From: JACPPO01 sp965262505
Lineage (GTDB): Bacteria; Acidobacteriota; Vicinamibacteria; Vicinamibacterales; UBA2999
Assembly: GCA_965262505.1 (NCBI GenBank)
Contig: CBDHFM010000026.1
Location: forward strand, 1 to 49,189
Length of the DNA: 49,189 bases
Reading direction: 5' to 3'
Positions 1 through 7,767 of the stretch are shown here, one piece after another (the first letter of the stretch is position 1; each line of letters begins with the position of its first letter). Below the pieces are notes generated by a model, which worked only from the letters and a program-made list of their open reading frames with translations, was not told the DNA's origin and did not search any database. The position numbers were made by a program, and so were the translations under genes.

Positions 1-109
1 TCGCAACTCGCTGAAAAAGGCGTCAGCGCTTTGGTGCGTCTGACCTGCCTGCCATTTTTCGGACCAGCTGAGACTTGAGAGAATGGCGTCCTCCGGGCAA
101 GGAGGAGCC

Positions 110-373
110 ATGAAGAAGACGCGGTTCACAGAAGAGCAGATGGTGACGAGCCTGCGGGAGGCCGATCGGCGGCCAGTGCCGGAGGTCGCGAAGCAGCACG
201 GTGTGAGCGCCCAGACGATTTATAGCTGGCGGAAGCACTTCGGCACGCTGGAACCGGCCGACGTGAAGCGGTTGCGCCAGCTCGAGCACGAGAACGGGCG
301 GCTGAAGAAGCTGGTCGCCGATCGGGATCTCGAGATCGACGTGCTCAAGGAGATCACCAGAAACAAATGGTAG
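110..373 (+). CDS. IS3-family transposase OrfA
   Basis: An 87-residue DNA-binding subunit of an IS3-type transposase. Residues of about 20-45 form a helix-turn-helix of the usual type (VAKQHGVSAQTIYSW), followed by a leucine-zipper stretch (LEHENGRLKKL) used for multimerisation. I chose the ATG at 110 because GGAGGAG lies two bases upstream and the protein then starts MKKTRFTEEQ, as in relatives; an in-frame ATG at 83 would add nine residues unlike the family. The stop overlaps the start of orfB by seven bases, the arrangement in which IS3 elements make an OrfAB fusion by -1 frameshifting. Confidence 0.9.
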   Translation: MKKTRFTEEQMVTSLREADRRPVPEVAKQHGVSAQTIYSWRKHFGTLEPADVKRLRQLEHENGRLKKLVADRDLEIDVLKEITRNKW

Positions 374-1233
374 GCGCACGGGTGCGCCGGCAGCAGGTCG
401 CGTATGCACGGCGACGCGGGCTGTCGAGTCGCCGCGCGTGCGCCTTGTTATCGGTCGCGCGATCGACGTTGGGCTATACGTCTGGGTGGCCGCAACGCGA
501 TGCGCCGGCGCTGGCGGTCATGCGGGAGCTCGCCGGCCAGTATCCCCGGTACGGCTACCGGAAGATCCGGATCTTTCTCGCCCGGCGTGGCCATGCCATG
601 AGTGCGGACCGGGCGTATCGTCTCTGGCGCCAGGCCGGGTTGCAAGTGCCCCGGCGCCGCCCGCGCCGCCGGGTGGCATCGAGCCGCCCACGCCCAGTGC
701 CGCCCACGGCGAGGAATCACGTGTGGGCCTACGATTTCATCTTCGATACGTGTGCCGATGGACGGTTGCTGAAATGTCTCACGGTCATCGACGAGTTCAC
801 GCGCGAATGTTTGGCCATTGACGTGGCGGGCAGCATTCGGTCGGGGCGTGTCATCGACGTTCTCGCGCGGCTCGTCAGCGTCCACGGCGTCCCGCGCCAT
901 CTGCGGTCAGATAATGGCCCCGAGTTCATCGCGACGGCCGTCCTCCGCTGGCTCCAGGCGGCGGAGATCGACAGCGCCTTCATCGACCCAGGCAAGCCCT
1001 GGCAGAATGGCACCGACGAATCGTTCAACGGGAAGTTCCGGAACGAATGTCTCTCACTTGAGTGGTTTCGGAATCGGACGGAGGCGCAAATCGAAATCGA
1101 ACGCTGGCGGCGACACTACAATGAGGAACGTCCGCACATGAGTCTTGGCGACCTGACACCCGCCGAGTTCAAGACGCAGATACGGACAACCTACGACTGG
1201 TCAGGAAAGAGTCCAACGGACGCCATTCTCTAG
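367..1233 (+). CDS. IS3-family transposase OrfB (DDE integrase)
   Basis: A 288-residue catalytic subunit with an rve-type RNase H-like core. The acidic triad is visible: Asp123 in WAYDF, Asp182 in SDNGPEF and Glu218 in NGTDESFNGKF, with the 35-residue D-E spacing of the family. An HTH_21-type N-terminal region precedes it (YPRYGYRKI near residue 60). In life the active protein is most likely the frameshifted OrfAB fusion, not this frame alone. The reading frame is uninterrupted and both ends of the element are present, so the copy looks functional. Confidence 0.9.
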   Translation: MVGARVRRQQVAYARRRGLSSRRACALLSVARSTLGYTSGWPQRDAPALAVMRELAGQYPRYGYRKIRIFLARRGHAMSADRAYRLWRQAGLQVPRRRPRRRVASSRPRPVPPTARNHVWAYDFIFDTCADGRLLKCLTVIDEFTRECLAIDVAGSIRSGRVIDVLARLVSVHGVPRHLRSDNGPEFIATAVLRWLQAAEIDSAFIDPGKPWQNGTDESFNGKFRNECLSLEWFRNRTEAQIEIERWRRHYNEERPHMSLGDLTPAEFKTQIRTTYDWSGKSPTDAIL

Positions 1234-1265
1234 TAAGCAATGGTCCGAAGAAACCAGGCAGGTCA

Positions 1266-1853
1266 GTGGCGATGGCCAAGAACGCCGTGTTGCAGCGCCA
1301 CGCCGAGCCCGCCCTGCTCGTGGCGCAGGCCCAGCGCGCGGCCAGCGGCCAGACCGCGCACGTGTATACCGACACTCAGTACCAGGCCGGTACGTGGGGC
1401 CACGCGCGCCGCGTCGTGATCAAGGCCGAGGTCGTCCGGCTCGGCGACCGCGAGCCGCGCGACAACCCGCGCTTCGTCGTGACGAATCTGCGGCAGACGC
1501 CACGCTTCATCTATGAGAAGGTCTACTGCGCCCGCGGCGACATCGAGAATCGGATCAAGGAACTGCTCGATGGGCTACAGATCGACCGCACGAGCTGCTG
1601 TCGCTTCTGGGCCAATCAACTGCGCGTGCTCCTCACCGCCGCCGCCTACGTGCTGATGCAAGAACTCCGGCTGCGCGCGGCGCGCACCGCCTGTGCCCGC
1701 GCCCAAGTGACGTGGCTGCGCGACCGGCTCCTCAAATTGGGGGCGCACGTCGTCGGCTCGGTCCGTCGCGTGGTCCTGCACCTGCCGACCGCCACGCCGG
1801 ACCTCCACGCCTGGCGGCACATCGCCCTGGCACTCGGCGCCCGCGCCGGATAG
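1266..1853 (+). pseudogene. IS1380-family transposase, C-terminal remnant
   Basis: About 195 codons that begin directly at the right end of the IS3 element. The frame carries the C-terminal signature of IS1380 transposases: YCARGDIENRIKEL, which contains the third catalytic acidic residue region, then RTSCCRFWANQLRVLL and a long basic tail. The first half, with the other two catalytic aspartates, is missing, so it cannot transpose. Bases 1854-2058 hold only the untranslated 3' part of the same element; I see no other gene there. Confidence 0.8.
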
Positions 1854-2058
1854 GCCCCCGCCAGCGCCCGTCAGCCGCGCATACACGCATCCCAACGGCG
1901 CACCGAGCCCGCCCGTGGCGAAGCCGTCCCTCCACGGCCCCATACCCAGGCCTTCCGCACCGACAATCAGTTACTATTCCGCCGGCGCCCGACGAAAGCG
2001 ACGCCCGGCGGGCTGTGTGCGCGACGATCACACCGTCCGTGGGGGCGACTCTGGGCCT

Positions 2059-2076
2059 TCATGAATAATGCGGGCT
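2059..2076 (+). other. Probable right terminus of the IS1380 element
   Basis: The sequence tcatgaataatgcgggct resembles the terminal repeat of IS1380 elements, which commonly end in an AATAATGCGGG-type motif. It lies about 200 bp past the transposase stop and just before the base composition changes sharply to the AT-rich secreted-protein gene. The left partner is absent, so this is inferred from family style. Confidence 0.4.
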
Positions 2077-2085
2077 AACTCTTTG

Positions 2086-2586
2086 TTAATTCATTATCAT
2101 GGAAAAAATAATAGAAGGCACCAATGGTTCACCGGCCGGTTGGATAGCTTCAATACACATATTTGCCTCTGGGTTGTTAGCTGACATCATTGCTTCTAAG
2201 ACATCACCCGCCTCCAGTGGGAGTATTCCCTGCGAGATAATGACGTCCTTGGCCATGCTGCCAGCGTCCTGACAAAGCTGTACGTTGGAATTGGACACAT
2301 CGCTCCCGTTGACGCGCAGCCATAAGTCAAAACAACCAAGGGGCCCTGCATCTTCGCGCCCCACTTGGGGGGCAGCGACCACTAGATATGTTCCGGCTTC
2401 ATTGACCGTTATTTTATTGTTTTCAAGGGTGATGCCATCGGCTCCATCCGTCACATCTATTTTAACCAACTCAGGCTCCGTACCCGGGCACTGGGTAATG
2501 GTCGAGGATGCCTGCAGATACTGGGCGGCATTTGCCATACTCACAGATGCTAAAACTACACACAGCGCAGAGGTTAACTTTTTCAT
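2086..2586 (-). CDS. Secreted C1q/TNF-like jelly-roll protein, putative
   Basis: A 166-residue exported protein. Residues 1-20 are a clear Sec signal peptide (MKKLTSALCVVLAS, cleavage after ANA). The mature part is rich in short beta strands and has a pattern seen in small C1q/TNF-fold proteins: VNEAGTYLV near the middle, an LPLEAGDVLEA turn, and a hydrophobic end SIIFSMIMN. Four cysteines in the mature part could form disulphides. The fold is my inference; the function is unknown. AGGA lies about ten bases before the ATG. The gene is markedly AT-richer than everything around it, pointing to recent acquisition from another genome. Confidence 0.7.
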   Translation of the reverse strand: MKKLTSALCVVLASVSMANAAQYLQASSTITQCPGTEPELVKIDVTDGADGITLENNKITVNEAGTYLVVAAPQVGREDAGPLGCFDLWLRVNGSDVSNSNVQLCQDAGSMAKDVIISQGILPLEAGDVLEAMMSANNPEANMCIEAIQPAGEPLVPSIIFSMIMN

Positions 2587-2732
2587 AGTCTCAAGTCCTT
2601 TCTAATGAATCGGAACTGGTTCAGGCGGCCCAGGCCGCTCGCGCATCTTACAACCCTTACTGGTGAATCGAGTGTCTCAGCGTTTCAATCTCCGGCTCAG
2701 ACGTGGAAACGTCTTGCTCTCGATTCGGGGGG

Positions 2733-2873
2733 ATGTCCCGGCCGCTGTTGGAATTCGGCGGCGGCTCGGGTGAGATTCTACGCGACCTGCTGCACCTCCG
2801 TAGCGTCTCCGAGGCCGAGGCGCTGATCTCGGGCGCGGAGGGCCGCGATCGTGACGAGGGAAGGGGTCGCTAG
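2733..2873 (+). CDS. Small hypothetical protein, possible remnant
   Basis: A 46-residue frame with coding-like composition (MSRPLLEFGGGSGEIL start, then an acidic-basic helix RSVSEAEALISGAEGRD). Its stop TAG is directly followed by the ATG of the next frame, a spacing typical of translationally coupled genes. There is no good ribosome site, so it may instead be the end of a longer gene whose beginning was replaced. I recognise no family. The 2605-2732 stretch holds nothing else I can support. Confidence 0.3.
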   Translation: MSRPLLEFGGGSGEILRDLLHLRSVSEAEALISGAEGRDRDEGRGR

Positions 2874-3104
2874 ATGGCCGGTATGACCGAGATGATGGCG
2901 CAGGCCAGAGAGCGGCAAGAGCTTGTCGTCGGCGCTGCCGCCGAAATACGAGCCTTACTCAAAGACATCCACCGCGTGCACGAGGAGTTTTATAAGGCCG
3001 GGAACGTGAATCCATTCGTCGCGGGCCAGGCTACGACTCACCCACTTGTGCCGAGCCGACCAGCGGAGCCAATGCTTCACCGTTGTATTTTTCGGCCCAG
3101 ATGA
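2874..3104 (+). CDS. Small hypothetical protein, helical
   Basis: A 76-residue frame starting immediately after the preceding stop. The first 50 residues look like real protein and are predicted helical (EMMAQARERQELVVGAAAEI, then LLKDIHRVHEEFYKAG); the last 25 look like read-through into unrelated sequence. GAAGGGGTC upstream of the ATG is a weak ribosome site. It could be a short phage- or plasmid-type protein cut at its C-terminus. From 3105 to 3394 I see no gene. Confidence 0.35.
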   Translation: MAGMTEMMAQARERQELVVGAAAEIRALLKDIHRVHEEFYKAGNVNPFVAGQATTHPLVPSRPAEPMLHRCIFRPR

Positions 3105-3475
3105 CGCAGTTTTGACGCAGTGTTGCCGCGCGGCCTCACGGACGGATCCTCACTTCGATTCGCGGGGTGCAGCAGGACATCACCTGCACTAAGGGAAGGA
3201 ACGCGTCCACCATGTCACCGCGGATGTTTCGTCACGACTCACGCCGGCACCTGTCGCGGCTCGTCACAATGGGCGTCCTTCTGGGGTGGTCGCGCGGTTC
3301 CAGGAAACGTGTGACGGGAAGGACCAGAACCCACCGCGAGGGTTGGAGTATGGGAATCCACTCGGTGCTTGATAGCCGGATATGGAGGATGACGATGTCG
3401 TGGATGCGAACGCTGGGTCGGGTGGGCGTGGTGTCGGTCGTGGGTTTCTCGATGGAGGATGTACTAAGAAAACCG

Positions 3476-4144
3476 ATGAGAAGGATCGCTGTGGCGGTCA
3501 TCGCGCTCGCGCTGCTTTCGCCTCTCGGAGCCGACGCCCAAGAAGTCGAGGTGTCCGCCAATGCGGGTTGGGTGAGCCAGTACTTCTATCGCGGGATCCT
3601 ACAGAAGACGTCATCGGCGAGCGCAGGCGTGGACGTAGGCATCGGAGCCGTGTCTTTCGGAACATGGCTTGCGGATGTCGGAGACGGCGCCGAGATCGAT
3701 CTGTTCGGCGCTGTTGGAGGCGAAGTGGGAGGTGGGGTGAGCCTGAGCGCCGGAGGGACCGCCTACCTGTACACAGGTAAGTTCGATGACACCTATGTCG
3801 AGGCGAACCTAGGCGCGGGATACGGACCCTTGAGTCTTGAGGTTTCATTCGGACAGTACGAAAACTTCGGTGCCGGCACCTTGGATTATGTGTTCGTCGG
3901 CGTTACAGCGGAGCACGAGGGATTCTACGGCACGGTTGGGGGGTTCGCAGGTGACTTCAGCGGAAACTATGGAGAGGTCGGGTACGGCTTCTCGGCCGCG
4001 GAGCTCGATTTCACGATCTCGGGGATCGTGAACGATTCGGATCTTTCAGGCCTGCTCGACGGAAGCGGGGCGCCGACGCCCGGCGTCACCCTGGTGTTCG
4101 GTGTAGGCAAGACGTTCAGTATGCGGCGTATCAGGACCAGGTGA
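3476..4144 (+). CDS. TorF-family putative porin (Gcw_chp)
   Basis: A 222-residue outer-membrane protein. A signal peptide covers about residues 1-22 (MRRIAVAVIALALLSP, cut after ADA). The mature protein opens with VSANAGWVSQYFYRGI, the hallmark of the TIGR02001/TorF family (usual form vSaNvgwvSdYvfRG), and continues as alternating strands rich in Gly, Tyr and Phe that would make a small beta-barrel. The family is uncharacterised or proposed as a porin. The start at 3476 fits the signal peptide; an in-frame ATG at 3395 has a better ribosome site (GGAGG, six-base spacer) and would prepend 27 residues, so the start is uncertain. It stands alone, with no operon partner. Confidence 0.7.
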   Translation: MRRIAVAVIALALLSPLGADAQEVEVSANAGWVSQYFYRGILQKTSSASAGVDVGIGAVSFGTWLADVGDGAEIDLFGAVGGEVGGGVSLSAGGTAYLYTGKFDDTYVEANLGAGYGPLSLEVSFGQYENFGAGTLDYVFVGVTAEHEGFYGTVGGFAGDFSGNYGEVGYGFSAAELDFTISGIVNDSDLSGLLDGSGAPTPGVTLVFGVGKTFSMRRIRTR

Positions 4145-4179
4145 AAACCAGGCTGCCGGCGGCTCGGCTGTTCACCCCC

Positions 4180-4239
4180 TGAAGCTGTCCAGTTACCCCG
4201 GTGAAGCTGTCCAGTTAGGCGGGTGAAGCTGTCCAGTTA
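4180..4239 (+). repeat. Three direct repeats at exact 22-bp spacing, IS21-end-like
   Basis: The 16-mer TGAAGCTGTCCAGTTA occurs at 4180, 4202 and 4224, each copy exactly 22 bp after the last. Multiple short direct repeats just inside the ends are a known property of IS21-family elements, where they bind IstA. No istA or istB gene follows, so this looks like an orphan end left after deletion. A different pair of IS21-like end repeats occurs near 24782. Confidence 0.6.
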
Positions 4240-4656
4240 GGATTTTTTGCAGCCCCATTTTCATTAAGGTTATCGCGTTTTTTGGGCAACCCTATGTTCC
4301 CTATGCTCCCTATAGGGGACGTAGAGGGGAGCTGGGGAGCTGGGGCGCTGTCGCTAGCCCCCCTCTAGTCCCAAAAACCCCAATTTTCCCTGGCGCTCTA
4401 CCCTTCGTTCCCGGCGCTGGACACCTCCCGGCCTGTTGTGTCGCGGCGCGGCGAAGATGGCACAACCGAGGCGTAGGGCGGCGGTCGCTGGCCCGGAGCT
4501 GGGCTGAGGCGAGCTGAGGCGAACCGGGCGGCCATCCCGGCGCTGAATTCTCAGTTCGCGGTGCGCCGCAGTGAGTCGCGGACCGCCGGGATTCCCGATA
4601 CGTCATTCGCCTTTTGGCGCTTGTCCGGTATCGTTCGCGGATACAGTCCGCCCACC

Positions 4657-4782
4657 GTGCCGGCCACACCCGACGAAGCACAGAAGCACATCGAGACCAT
4701 GCGTGAGGTTGTCCAAAGGCTCTCAACGCAGCACGCACGAGGGGGAGGGTGGACGAAACTGACAGACGCCAACAGCCCATGA
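4657..4782 (+). CDS. Short hypothetical ORF
   Basis: A 41-residue frame from a GTG start, with a plausible helical middle (DEAQKHIETMREVVQRL) and a short polar tail. No ribosome site precedes it and I recognise no relative; it may be the tail of a longer, broken gene, since the frame is open upstream to 4561. From 4240 to 4656 I see only low-complexity C-rich and A-rich stretches and no convincing gene. Confidence 0.2.
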   Translation: MPATPDEAQKHIETMREVVQRLSTQHARGGGWTKLTDANSP

Positions 4783-4826
4783 GGGGACGAACCACAGCAT
4801 GAGGGACACGTTACGAGCCCGTTCTG

Positions 4827-4849
4827 TTTCGTGTTCTGGTGACACGAAA
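4827..4849. promoter_or_regulatory. Perfect inverted repeat, operator or terminator stem
   Basis: TTTCGTGT and ACACGAAA are separated by seven bases. It lies just beyond the stop of the minus-strand ORF at 4851-5012, so it could be its terminator stem, but no T-run follows on either strand. An operator role is equally possible. Confidence 0.4.
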
Positions 4850-4850
4850 T

Positions 4851-5012
4851 TTATCTGGGCGAGGACCGCGCTTCTCTGGCGGCCTGGCCGGTGTTGGGAT
4901 TGCCCCAATGGTTACAGGGCTCGCAGGTAGCCAGCCGGTCACCATAGCAGACCTCAAGTGGCCGCACGCCTAGATATGGGTTGTGTGAAGCATAACGGTC
5001 ATTATCGAACAT
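4851..5012 (-). CDS. Small Cys/His-containing ORF, hypothetical
   Basis: A 53-residue frame ending beside an inverted repeat. It has a metal-site-like cluster, C-x8-C-x2-C followed by NH (CYGDRLATCEPCNH). There is no good ribosome site, and the composition of the last 15 residues is poor. It might be a small zinc-binding plasmid protein or chance. Bases 5013-5259 hold no other feature I can support. Confidence 0.22.
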   Translation of the reverse strand: MFDNDRYASHNPYLGVRPLEVCYGDRLATCEPCNHWGNPNTGQAAREARSSPR

Positions 5013-5259
5013 GATAGGGGTGACGCACTCAGGCAAAAACCCCAATGTTCCCGGGGTTTATCGTCAATGGGGACCCCTGCCACCGTCAGCGGAAAGGCGA
5101 GCGGACACATCCGGGCTCCTAGAAACCTAGGTCGGCTGGCTGGGCCAGGCTGTTAATTGCACGGGAGATGGAGGGGAGGTGTCAGAAGTCTAAAATGTCA
5201 CAAAAATAACGGGGAATACCACGGGAGCGTCAGGAGCGTAACGTCCCACGGAGGGTGCG

Positions 5260-5472
5260 ATGGTGGAACGTGAACGGGCTGACACAATTCGGGAAATCAC
5301 ATATTTACGCAAACTGAACGGGGAGCGGCGCATCAGGCGTATATCAAAAGTGATTCATCCGGGGTCGAGGTCTCGATGGAGGGCCCCGGGGGGGCGGCGA
5401 GCGGCTTTCCTCGCCTACGTGGCGATGGGGGGCCCGCCGATCGGTCCGTGGGGCCGCACATCAAAACCATAG
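5260..5472 (+). CDS. Small hypothetical protein with strong ribosome site
   Basis: A 70-residue frame preceded by GGAGGG at a seven-base spacing from the ATG, one of the better ribosome sites in the window. The first 34 residues are charged and helical (REITYLRKLNGERRIRRISK); after that the composition jumps to Gly, Pro and Arg-rich sequence coded by very GC-rich DNA, which suggests the original C-terminus has been replaced. I recognise no family. Confidence 0.3.
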   Translation: MVERERADTIREITYLRKLNGERRIRRISKVIHPGSRSRWRAPGGRRAAFLAYVAMGGPPIGPWGRTSKP

Positions 5473-5520
5473 CAAAACCATATCAATCCGGCGAAATCTC
5501 CAGCGGCGTAGAAGGCCTGG

Positions 5521-5745
5521 ATGAGAGCCGACAAGACAAGAGAGAACAGACTGCGGCGGATGGCAGAACGGCAAGCGATCAAGCTACAGCGCTCACGGAG
5601 GCGAGACGAGAACGCTATCGATTACGGCCTGTACGCGCTCACGACTTACGACACGGGGGCGACACTGCACCCGGACGGCCCAAATTCGATTTTCACGTTG
5701 GACCTCGACGAAGTCGAAGAATATCTAACCCATAGTCAGAGATGA
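5521..5745 (+). CDS. Small conserved plasmid-type protein, paralog of 31222-31473
   Basis: A 74-residue protein with a strongly basic start (RENRLRRMAERQAIKLQRSRRRD), a central YGLYALTTY and an acidic end LDLDEVEEYL. The gene at 31222 encodes the same pattern (RENRLRRMADRQGL, YGLYALKTWE, LTLDEVEQYL), so the two are paralogs and the frame is under selection. AGAAGG lies five bases before the ATG. The protein type is common as an uncharacterised small ORF in GC-rich genomes; the function is unknown. In both places it sits near replication-type genes. Confidence 0.7.
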   Translation: MRADKTRENRLRRMAERQAIKLQRSRRRDENAIDYGLYALTTYDTGATLHPDGPNSIFTLDLDEVEEYLTHSQR

Positions 5746-5857
5746 AATAGCTAGGCGGAGTGTTGTCGCCAGGCCGACGACGCTCCACCGTTCTGACCCT
5801 CCCTGTCCACGCGCGGGCGGGGGGACTTGTCATCAAACCTACTGACGGGGCCCTTTC

Positions 5858-6154
5858 TTAAAACGGTATTTCTTCATCCGTGTCGGGGGCGGGCTCCACG
5901 TGCGCGGGGCGTATCAGCTTCGCGTCGCACTCGCAGTGCACGATGCGAACGGGGCCGGTGTTGCAGCCTTCGGGAAGCATCTCCGCGAGCCACTTCCGAT
6001 ACGCGTCTTTTTCGGGTGTTACAGGCGAATCTGCGGGGGGCTTTATTGCTTCCCACTTGAGCCCACACGTGGAGCATGTGCCCATCCTCTCGGTAAGTTT
6101 TCGCAAAACGGATACGGGTAGGTCGTGCGTCGCCCCGATCGTGCTTTCATCCAT
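5858..6154 (-). CDS. Small zinc-ribbon protein, upstream region displaced by IS630
   Basis: A 98-residue protein with a likely zinc site: CSTCG near residue 28 and CECD near residue 75, between which lies a helical stretch (KDAYRKWLAEMLPEG). The acidic end (DTDEEIPF) resembles that of single-strand-binding or replication accessory proteins. The ATG lies directly against the TA target of the IS630 insertion (6155-6156), so its native ribosome site and promoter are gone. The frame is open into the IS, so it could be translated as an extension starting ATGAAAAGCGC inside the IS end. Confidence 0.55.
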   Translation of the reverse strand: MDESTIGATHDLPVSVLRKLTERMGTCSTCGLKWEAIKPPADSPVTPEKDAYRKWLAEMLPEGCNTGPVRIVHCECDAKLIRPAHVEPAPDTDEEIPF

Positions 6155-6156
6155 TA

Positions 6157-7180
6157 AAGCGCTTTTCATGACCGTGTGGCGGCCGAGTACCCGCAGTGCC
6201 GAAAATAGTTGCGGCATTCGTCAGGGCTGAAGTGCGCCAAGCACTCGCCGAGGAACGGCCAGAGCGTCTCTGTGCTGCGACAGCGAGCGGTGCGAACGAG
6301 GGCCTTGAGCTTCGCGAAGCAGAGCTCGATGGGATTGAGGTCCGGGCTATAGGGTGGCAAGTACCAGAGGGTGGCCCCGGCGGCCTGGAGGGCCTGCTGG
6401 ATGCCGGCGACTTTGTGGGCCCCGAGGTTGTCGGCAATGACGATGTCGCCTGGCTGCAGGGTCGGCACCAGGATCTGTTCGATGTAGGCGCGGAAGCTCT
6501 CGCCATCGATCGCGCCGTCGAAGACCCCCGGTGCGGTCAGCCCCGTGACCCGCAACGCGGCGAGAAACGTGCTGGTCTGCCAGCGCCCGCCGGGGGCGTG
6601 GTCGTGGACGCGCGCGCCACGCGGTGCCCGGCCGTACCGCCGAAGCAGATTGTTAGTGATGCCGGTTTCGTCCAGAAACACGAGGTGGGCGACGTCCCAG
6701 GTCGGCGCCGCCGCGTGCCACGCGACCCGCGCGGCCGCGACGTCAGGCCGATCGTGTTCGGACGGGCGGACCGTTTTTTTTAACGGTCAGGCCAAGGGCC
6801 CGTACGGCGCGCCAGACCGTCGGCACACTCGCGGGCGTGGCGAGGGCGTCCTTCAGCTCAGCCAGCGTACGATCCGGGTGCGCCGCAATCAGCGCGGCCA
6901 AGGTGTGCAGGTGCGGCTCGAGCATGCAGCGCCGTCCATGTCGCTGGACGCGAGGCGCCACCTCGCCCGTTTCGCGCCGCCGCTGTTTCAGTAGCCGCAC
7001 CCACGACCCGCTCACGCGGTACTTCGCCGCCACATCGGCCGCCTTCATCCCGGCATCGCTGTCGAGTAGCACCCGCTCTCGCAGATCCATCGAATAGGCA
7101 CGCATCGGTCCTCCTGCATCGGTGCGCACAGAAGTACCACACCCGCCCCAGGTAGTACAAGGCCTATTTGAAAAGCGCTC
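6157..7180 (-). mobile_element. IS630-family element, copy A, complete (1024 bp)
   Basis: Both ends carry the inverted repeat GAGCGCTTTTCA / AAGCGCTTTTCA, and both flanks are TA (6155-6156 and 7181-7182), the target always duplicated by IS630/Tc1-mariner elements. The transposase is encoded in two overlapping minus-strand frames. Copies or fragments of the same element occur at 11330, 15423, 28325 and 40025, so this family has been active here. Confidence 0.92.
6166..7105 (-). CDS. IS630-family transposase, two frames joined by -1 frameshift
   Basis: OrfA (7105 down to 6743) holds the N-terminal paired HTH domains (MDLRERVLLDSDAG start, VAAKYRVSGSWVRLL). OrfB (open from about 6780 down to 6166) holds the DDE core: FLDETG, IADNLGAHK and PDLNPIELCFAKLK give the Asp, Asp and Glu. 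Eight A residues (6774-6781 on the minus strand) lie just before orfA runs out of homology; a -1 slip there joins KKN to KTVRPSE in the orfB frame, the usual IS630 device. The orfA ATG has GGAGG five bases upstream. No interruption is visible. Confidence 0.88.
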
Positions 7181-7242
7181 TAGGTGTTCCCCCTGTGACT
7201 TGACGGTTGCGTAGTACGCCATTATATTTTATAATTACTAAT

Positions 7243-7464
7243 ATGGCTACATCTATAGAGCGGCGGCGGCGTCGTGAACCTCGGTACTCGACTCAGGTTC
7301 GCGTGATGCTGGCATCGGATATGGCGGCGGCACTTGAAGCGGAAGCGGACGCGGAGAATGTGTCTGTGAGCGGCGTGATTCGTGACGCGCTGGCCCGGGG
7401 GCTTCCCTTGGCTCGAGACGCCCGGCGAAAGCGCCTGGCCCGCGCCGAAAAGGAAACCCCATGA
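7243..7464 (+). CDS. Ribbon-helix-helix (CopG-like) DNA-binding protein
   Basis: A 73-residue protein with the RHH pattern: basic arm (SIERRRRREPRYSTQ), strand VRVML, helix DMAAALEAEADAEN, then VSVSGVIRDALARGL. Such proteins regulate plasmid copy number, partition or toxin-antitoxin operons. It is the first gene of a compact rightward cluster and is preceded by a very AT-rich stretch (ttatattttataattact, 7222-7239) that could be its promoter and its own operator. Its stop overlaps a downstream ATG (ATGA at 7461), so translation of the next frame is probably coupled. Confidence 0.7.
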   Translation: MATSIERRRRREPRYSTQVRVMLASDMAAALEAEADAENVSVSGVIRDALARGLPLARDARRKRLARAEKETP

Positions 7465-7485
7465 AAAAGAACCCAATTTTCCGTT

Positions 7486-7767
7486 GTGGAGTACCTAGCG
7501 GTTCATCTTGTTGACGGGAAGCCCGTACCGGATGTTGACATGCGGCGGCGTGGGGAGTGGGAAGACGACGGGCCGGGCGGAATGTCTTGCGAGTACGACG
7601 TGAAGCCGCTGTCCTTCCCCGAGCTGTCAGCGGCGCTTGCCCGTGTCGCGGAGCTTAACCGCGAACCGCGAGACGACGGGCCGGGCGGAATGTACGAGGG
7701 AAAGGACGTGAGCCGCTGGGTAATGGCTACGACTCAGAGGGGCGGTAAAGGGGCGGCGGATGCGTGA
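7486..7767 (+). CDS. Hypothetical protein with duplicated DDGPGGM motif
   Basis: A 93-residue acidic protein that contains DDGPGGM twice, 36 residues apart, each encoded by the same 20-base stretch; this is an internal duplication. I know of no family. The start is uncertain: the GTG at 7486 lacks a ribosome site, while an ATG at 7461 overlaps the previous stop but runs only 17 codons in another frame, so a frameshift near the start is possible. The end overlaps the primase start by eight bases, placing it in the same transcription unit. Confidence 0.5.
   Translation: MEYLAVHLVDGKPVPDVDMRRRGEWEDDGPGGMSCEYDVKPLSFPELSAALARVAELNREPRDDGPGGMYEGKDVSRWVMATTQRGGKGAADA

Larger units (their letters stand above)
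41..1265 (+). mobile_element. IS3-family insertion sequence (IS407-like), complete
   Basis: A complete element with two overlapping transposase frames between imperfect terminal inverted repeats of about 25 bp. Both ends read inward TGACCTGCCTG and, after a few differing bases, TTCGGACC (left 41-65; right, as reverse complement, 1242-1265). I see no convincing target duplication: the flanks are gcgtc on the left and gtggc on the right. The right end abuts the interior of an IS1380-type transposase whose N-terminal half is absent from the 40 bases to the left, so the insertion was followed by a deletion, or the missing half lies outside the window. Confidence 0.85.

Noticed and set aside
41..1265. 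A clear target-site duplication for the first IS3 element
   Set aside because: The flanking bases gcgtc and gtggc do not match, so no duplication can be claimed.
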